Positions 59,445 to 64,000 of a DNA stretch of 64,000 nucleotides are shown piece after piece (position 1 is the stretch's first letter; every line of letters starts with the position of its first letter). The stretch is from Spirosoma profusum. GTDB lineage: Bacteria > Bacteroidota > Bacteroidia > Cytophagales > Spirosomataceae. The notes beneath the pieces are model-generated. The model did no database searches. It saw only the letters and a program-made list of their open reading frames with translations, and was not told where the DNA came from. The stretch lies in assembly GCF_014699005.1 (NCBI RefSeq), contig NZ_JACWZY010000014.1, positions 118,241 through 182,240 of the forward strand, read 5' to 3'. The position numbers were made by a program, and so were the translations under genes.

Positions 59445-62400
59445 ATGGCCCAACCACAGAAAAAACTCTTCCTGTTAGACGCGCTAGCACTGGTTTACCG
59501 CGCTCATTTTGCCTTTAGCAAAGCTCCTCGTATCTCGTCAAGGGGCGTTAATACGTCGGCGATTTTTGGTTTCATGAACGCCATGATCGAAGTATTGACG
59601 AAAGAAAAACCCACTCACATCGGCATCGCGTTCGACTCGGCGAAGAAGACCTTTCGGCACGAACAATTTCCGATGTATAAAGCCACTCGACAGTCGCAGC
59701 CGGAAGATATAAGTGTGGCCGTTCCTTATATCAAAAAGATTGTGGAGGCCATGCACATCCCGATTCTGATTCTGGAGGGATTCGAGGCTGATGATATTAT
59801 CGGGACCATTGCCAAAAAAGCGGCACTCGCTGATTTTGAGGTCTATATGATGACGCCCGATAAAGATTACGGGCAATTGGTTGAAGAGCATATTCACATT
59901 TACAAGCCGGCATTCATGGGGAAACCCGTTGAGAAACTGGGTGTGAAAGAAGTGTTGGACCGGTGGCAGATTGAACGTATCGATCAGGTAACCGATATGC
60001 TGGGATTGATGGGCGATTCGGTCGACAATATTCCGGGAATTCCAGGCGTCGGCGAAAAAACGGCGCAGAAACTCATCGCCGATTTTGGTTCAGTGGAGAA
60101 CCTGATTGCCCGCGCCGATGAACTGAAAGGAAAACTGAAAGAGAACGTAGTGAATTTTGGCCAACAGGGATTGCTGTCGAAGCAACTGGCAACCATTCAT
60201 CTGGACGTACCGGTTGATTTTGATGAAGATAAACTACGGCATACGGAATATGACAAACCACGGCTGTCGGCTCTCCTGGATGAATTAGAATTCCGGCAAA
60301 TGAAGACCCGTTTGCTCGGTTCTGACTTTGAGGAAAAACCACTTCCCGCTACGTTCAAAACGGGTGGTGCTGGTCAGATGAATCTGTTCGATTCTCCTGG
60401 TGGTAATACGCCTGCATTCATGCCGTTTCCGAATATGAGCGCGGTCAACCCGTCGGGGGCGGATGATTTACCATTCGATTTTTCGGGTGCGGCTACGGCG
60501 TCGGCACCATCGACTGAGAAACCCAAAGGCAAACGCACTACTGTAAAGGTGCCAGCGTCGTCGGCTGCGGAAGCAACGCCCAACAAGGTTACCGAAACGA
60601 TTACAACTGATGATAAAACGGGTGCCGAAGTTACCGAACAGCCGGCGTATCTAGACGTTTACCCGGATTATGAAATTGATGAAAATCAGCCCGAACGCCG
60701 AAAAACGATTCTGTCGGTGAAGCACGATTACCGGTTGGTCGATACGCCAGAATTGCGTGCCAGTCTGGTTCATTACCTGAATCTTCAGGAAAGCATCTGT
60801 TTCGATTCCGAAACCACCGCCATTGACCCCGTTGAAGCTGATTTAGTAGGCTTGTCGTTTGCGTATCGCACAGGCGAAGCGTTCTACGTTCCCGTACCCG
60901 AGGACCGGGCTGAAGCTCAGGCCGTGGTAGACCAATTCAAACCGATGCTGGAAAATCCGGCCATTAGCAAGATTGGACAGAATCTGAAATACGACCTCCT
61001 GATGCTGAAAAAGTACGGCGTCGAGGTACAGGGTAAGTTGTTCGATACGATGATAGCGCACTACCTCATCGAGCCGGAAATGCGCCATAATATGGACATG
61101 ATGGCGATGACATACCTGAATTACAGCCCTGTAGAAATTGAGTCGCTGATTGGAAAGAAAGGCAAGGGGCAACTCACGATGCGTGATGTAGAGATACAGA
61201 AAGTGGTTGACTACGCAGCCGAAGACGCCGACGTTACGTTGCAGCTGAAACAGGTATTCGCCCCTCGACTCGAAAAAGATAACCTCCATAAACTGTTCGA
61301 TCAGGTCGAAATGCCGCTTGTCCGTGTGCTCACAGACCTGGAACTGGAAGGTGTTACGCTCGATACGAAAGCGCTGGCCGAGCTATCTGCTACGTTGGAT
61401 GTTGATATGCGGCAGGTGCAGCAGGAGATTTTCAGCATAGCAGGCGAGTCGTTCAATATTGGCTCTCCGAAGCAGCTAGGCGAGGTTTTGTTCGAGAAAC
61501 TGAAGCTCGATAAAAACGCTAAAAAGACGAAAACCGGCCAATACGCGACGGGCGAGGAAATCTTGTCGAAACTGGAAGTAGAACACGAAATCGCCCGTAA
61601 GATTCTGGATTATCGGGAGTTAATTAAACTCAAAAACACCTACGTCGACGTACTGCCGCTGCTTATTAGTCCACGTACCGGACGCGTGCATACGTCGTTC
61701 AATCAGGCCGTTGCCGCTACAGGACGGCTGTCTTCGGTAAACCCGAACCTACAGAACATCCCGATACGTACCCCACGTGGTCAGGAAATTCGGAAGGCGT
61801 TCGTGCCACGTGGACCGGAATTCCTTATTATGTCGGCCGATTATTCGCAGATAGAGCTACGTATCATGGCGGCTTTCAGTGGCGACAAAACCATGCTCGA
61901 TGCGTTTAATAATGGCGTCGATATCCATACGCAAACGGCCAGTAAGGTTTTCCATGTTGGTCTTGATGAGGTTACGGGCGATATGCGTCGGAAAGCCAAA
62001 ACCATCAATTTTGGCATTATTTATGGTATTTCCGCCTTTGGACTTTCGCAACGGTTAAAGATTCCACGTAAAGAAGCCGCCGAAATTATTGAGGAATATT
62101 TTGCTGGATTTCCGGCAGTAAAAGATTACATCGACCAGTGTATTGAAAAGGCACGCGGCTTTGGTTATGCCGAAACCATTCTGGGCCGTCGCCGTTATCT
62201 TCGTGATATCAATTCGCGCAACCAGACTGACCGGATGTTTGCCGAACGTAACGCCGTGAACGCGCCCATTCAGGGTAGTGCCGCCGACATGCTCAAGATT
62301 GCCATGATACGTATCCACGAGTTTATGCAGCAGGAGCGCCTGAAATCGAAAATGATTCTGACCGTCCATGACGAACTTGTTTTCGATGCTCACCGCGATG

Positions 62401-62513
62401 AAATCGAACTGCTACGTGAGCGAGTCGACGACATCATGAAAAATGCCATTCCGATGGCCGTTCGAATGGAAACCGGTATCGGCACCGGCGAAAACTGGCT
62501 GCTGGCGCACTGA
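59445..62513 (+). CDS. polA: DNA polymerase I with proofreading domain
   Basis: 1022 residues from the ATG at 59445. The 5'-3' exonuclease domain (1-290) has LLDALALVYRAHFAF, FEADDIIGTIA, TPDKDYGQLV and GLMGDSVDNIPGIPGVGEKTA split here by its hairpin. A linker of about 120 residues contains QMNLF (311-315), a likely beta-clamp motif. The 3'-5' exonuclease domain keeps FDSETT (Asp and Glu), KIGQNLKYDLLML and DYAAEDADVT, so proofreading should be active. The polymerase domain has SADYSQIELRIMA, RRKAKTINFGIIYG and TVHDELVFD. It fills gaps in repair and removes primers. Confidence 0.96.
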   Translation: MAQPQKKLFLLDALALVYRAHFAFSKAPRISSRGVNTSAIFGFMNAMIEVLTKEKPTHIGIAFDSAKKTFRHEQFPMYKATRQSQPEDISVAVPYIKKIVEAMHIPILILEGFEADDIIGTIAKKAALADFEVYMMTPDKDYGQLVEEHIHIYKPAFMGKPVEKLGVKEVLDRWQIERIDQVTDMLGLMGDSVDNIPGIPGVGEKTAQKLIADFGSVENLIARADELKGKLKENVVNFGQQGLLSKQLATIHLDVPVDFDEDKLRHTEYDKPRLSALLDELEFRQMKTRLLGSDFEEKPLPATFKTGGAGQMNLFDSPGGNTPAFMPFPNMSAVNPSGADDLPFDFSGAATASAPSTEKPKGKRTTVKVPASSAAEATPNKVTETITTDDKTGAEVTEQPAYLDVYPDYEIDENQPERRKTILSVKHDYRLVDTPELRASLVHYLNLQESICFDSETTAIDPVEADLVGLSFAYRTGEAFYVPVPEDRAEAQAVVDQFKPMLENPAISKIGQNLKYDLLMLKKYGVEVQGKLFDTMIAHYLIEPEMRHNMDMMAMTYLNYSPVEIESLIGKKGKGQLTMRDVEIQKVVDYAAEDADVTLQLKQVFAPRLEKDNLHKLFDQVEMPLVRVLTDLELEGVTLDTKALAELSATLDVDMRQVQQEIFSIAGESFNIGSPKQLGEVLFEKLKLDKNAKKTKTGQYATGEEILSKLEVEHEIARKILDYRELIKLKNTYVDVLPLLISPRTGRVHTSFNQAVAATGRLSSVNPNLQNIPIRTPRGQEIRKAFVPRGPEFLIMSADYSQIELRIMAAFSGDKTMLDAFNNGVDIHTQTASKVFHVGLDEVTGDMRRKAKTINFGIIYGISAFGLSQRLKIPRKEAAEIIEEYFAGFPAVKDYIDQCIEKARGFGYAETILGRRRYLRDINSRNQTDRMFAERNAVNAPIQGSAADMLKIAMIRIHEFMQQERLKSKMILTVHDELVFDAHRDEIELLRERVDDIMKNAIPMAVRMETGIGTGENWLLAH

Positions 62514-62618
62514 CGTAAATAAGTATCGGGAGAATAAGCAATTTTATTCGGGTGATCTGCATTTATCAGGTGTATGAACCTTTCATAAAAAGCAACTGGG
62601 CAATACGCAGATAATGTG

Positions 62619-62650
62619 GTAGTTAGAGACTTAATGTAAGCTCTAACTAC
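62619..62650 (+). promoter_or_regulatory. Hairpin in the leader of the DUF2911 gene
   Basis: GTAGTTAGAG (62619-62628) pairs with CTCTAACTAC (62641-62650); inside, CTTA and TAAG pair around ATG. It ends 6 nt before the start codon, so it would cover the ribosome landing site. No T-run, so a terminator is unlikely. Confidence 0.55.
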
Positions 62651-62656
62651 TACACT

Positions 62657-63772
62657 ATGAAAAAGAGAATTGCTTTACTTCTTATTTTTATCATCAGTAA
62701 GTCAATTACTTATGCGCAATTAGACCGTATTCCACTTGAACCGGATGGAGGTAACAAACGAGCGTGGGTAGCCGAGCAGATTGGCCTGGTAAAAATAGCC
62801 ATTACGTATAATCGTCCCGGTGTGAAAGGGCGCGAAGGTAAAATCTACAATACCCCCATTGCTCATTACGGTTTTGTGGATTTGGGGCATGGGACCAGTT
62901 ATTCGGTTCCCTGGCGGGCGGGTGCTAACGAGAATACCACCATTACGTTCTCGCATCCCGTAAAAATTGAAGGTAAAGACCTGGTCGCCGGTACATACGG
63001 TTTTTTTATTGCGCTGGGCCAGAGTGAAAGCACACTGGTATTTTCTAAAAATTCAACCTCCTGGGGCAGTTTTTATTACGAGCCGGAAGCGGATGCCCTG
63101 CGCGTGACGGTCAAAAACCAAGTTCTTCCCAAAAGCGAAGAGTGGTTGAGCTATGAATTTGTAAATCAGACGGATAGTACGGCGACTATTACGATGTCGT
63201 GGGAGAAGTTGATGATCCCATTTACCGTTGAAGTAGACAAGAAAAAAATCCAGATGGATGCGTTTCGAGCTTATTTCAAAAGTACGCGTTCTCATACGGA
63301 TTTGGTGACGGCCGCCAACTACTGCCTGCAAAACAACGTAGAACTGCCTCAGGCACTTGAGTGGATGGACCGGGCGATTAATTTGCGGATTATGGGCGTT
63401 AAAAACTTCCAGACAATAAGCACAAAAGCCGCAGTACTTTTCCGCATGAATCGCGCTCAGGAAGCCAAAAAAGTGATGGAAGAAGCACTTCCCATGGCCA
63501 GTATGCTCGATATGCATGGGTATGCCCGGACGCTGTTACGTTCCAATGAAATTCAGGAGGCAGTAAAGATTTACAAAACCAATTATGCCAAATACCCAAC
63601 CGAATTTGTTACGTTGGCGGGTATGGGAAGGGCACATTCCGCCCTGGGCGAATACAAAAAAGCAGCTGAATTCCTCAGAATGGCCCTGCCCAAATCGCCC
63701 GATAATTATAATCGAAACGCGTTGGAGGTTATGCTTAAAAAGCTGGATGCCGGCCAGGACGCGAACTTGTAG
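62657..63772 (+). CDS. Secreted DUF2911 protein with TPR-like C-terminal half
   Basis: 371 residues with a signal peptide (MKKRIALLLIFIISKSITYA). The DUF2911 domain (about 25-190) shows VKIAITYNRPGVKGREGKIY, VPWRAGANENTTITFSHPV, LVAGTYGFFIAL and WGSFYYEPEADALRV. The C-terminal half is helical with tetratricopeptide-like pairs (ALEWMDRAINLRI, EAKKVMEEALPMA, LAGMGRAHSALGEYKKAAEFL). DUF2911 proteins are typical of Bacteroidota and of unknown function, often beside stress genes. It is the last complete gene in the window. A palindromic leader lies in front of its ATG. Confidence 0.87.
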   Translation: MKKRIALLLIFIISKSITYAQLDRIPLEPDGGNKRAWVAEQIGLVKIAITYNRPGVKGREGKIYNTPIAHYGFVDLGHGTSYSVPWRAGANENTTITFSHPVKIEGKDLVAGTYGFFIALGQSESTLVFSKNSTSWGSFYYEPEADALRVTVKNQVLPKSEEWLSYEFVNQTDSTATITMSWEKLMIPFTVEVDKKKIQMDAFRAYFKSTRSHTDLVTAANYCLQNNVELPQALEWMDRAINLRIMGVKNFQTISTKAAVLFRMNRAQEAKKVMEEALPMASMLDMHGYARTLLRSNEIQEAVKIYKTNYAKYPTEFVTLAGMGRAHSALGEYKKAAEFLRMALPKSPDNYNRNALEVMLKKLDAGQDANL

Positions 63773-63864
63773 TAATACATATACCCTTGCTCTACATCTT
63801 TTGACAAAGCACAACTTAGGTATTGAGGCTGTTTAAACTTTCAGATGCAACTCCAGAATGAGTG

Positions 63865-63897
63865 TTTTTGTCATGCTGAAGAATGAAGCATCTTAAG
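63865..63897. repeat. Single degenerate arm of family D
   Basis: TTTTTGTCATGCTGAAGAATGAAGCATCTTAAG matches one arm of the 10182 palindrome with three changes; here written as GTCATGCTGA followed by GAAGCATCTTAA. The opposite arm is lost or reduced to AACTTAAG. Confidence 0.7.
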
Positions 63898-63932
63898 ATC
63901 TCCTTATTTGTAAGTTAGGACAACTTAAGGGG

Positions 63933-64000
63933 TTAAGCAAAAGTAATGGTGTATTCTTGACCGACCTGACTTAGAATGCGCTCGACCGCTTTGCGCAGGC
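63933..64000 (-). CDS. C-terminal end of an unidentified protein, cut by the window edge
   Basis: On the minus strand an open frame enters from the right edge and reads LRKAVERILSQVGQEYTITF-Ala-stop, with TAA at 63933-63935. Twenty-two codons with a helix-then-strand pattern are consistent with a real C-terminus, and the stop lies close to a repeat, as for other genes here. The family cannot be told. Confidence 0.45.
   Translation of the reverse strand, partial: LRKAVERILSQVGQEYTITFA

Noticed and set aside
1..64000. tRNA or rRNA genes
   Set aside because: No cloverleaf with TTC-A-A-type arm and CCA-like end, and no rRNA core sequence, was noticed in any gap.

Overview
The window looks like ordinary chromosome from a Bacteroidota, order Cytophagales, most like Spirosoma or a close relative. 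The signs are mid-range base composition, a lipoprotein-type TamA homologue (TamL), ECF sigma plus trans-envelope anti-sigma pairs, Tat-exported sugar isomerases, DUF2911 and FAS1 lipoproteins, a histone H1-like protein, and at least two promoters of the Bacteroidota type (TTG, about 20 nt, TAnnTTTG). The genus is an inference from remembered protein families, not from a search. I see no rRNA, tRNA, CRISPR array, phage or transposase.

Layout: 1-6 kb holds miaB (cut by the window edge), tamL, a TrmH-type rRNA methyltransferase and a di-haem peroxidase. 6-16 kb holds a large secreted metallophosphoesterase, a queuosine-precursor transporter, a multi-pass membrane protein, rbfA with a lolE-like permease, a FucP-like sugar transporter and an NAPE-PLD-like hydrolase. 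16-26 kb holds a PTPS-folE pterin pair, a ketoglutarate-semialdehyde dehydrogenase, a Tat sugar isomerase, a PLP dehydratase with a GNAT, a sorbosone dehydrogenase-like lipoprotein and an ECF sigma/anti-sigma pair. 26-33 kb is a genome-maintenance block: mutS followed by a broken nucleotidyltransferase, a small coiled-coil protein and a Rad52-family annealing protein, then a second TrmH, a histone H1-like gene and a histidine kinase. 33-48 kb holds an M28 peptidase, a nucleoside-type MFS, a second broken nucleotidyltransferase module, xth, an rRNA pseudouridine synthase, radC, rpsT, a zinc phospholipase/nuclease, rlmI, pdhC and trxA. 48-64 kb holds dnaE, a serine hydrolase with an MFS, a GH28 pectinase, several lipoproteins, a thioesterase, polA and a DUF2911 protein.

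Two window-wide patterns stand out. First, the pentamer TACGT/ACGTA is strongly over-represented (21 sites in the 1,884-bp peroxidase gene against about 4 expected by chance). It occurs in all reading frames and in intergenic stems, but falls to background in the Rad52/nucleotidyltransferase island. Second, at least eight families of palindromic repeats sit in the gaps between genes, many exactly at gene ends, where they supply stop codons, the few bases before a start codon, or even terminal amino acids.

The most interesting local systems are the mutS-linked Rad52 operon with its frameshifted nucleotidyltransferase, and a translationally coupled small-protein/nucleotidyltransferase pair inactivated by a 17-bp tandem duplication. 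All function calls come from motifs read by eye; no database search was possible.
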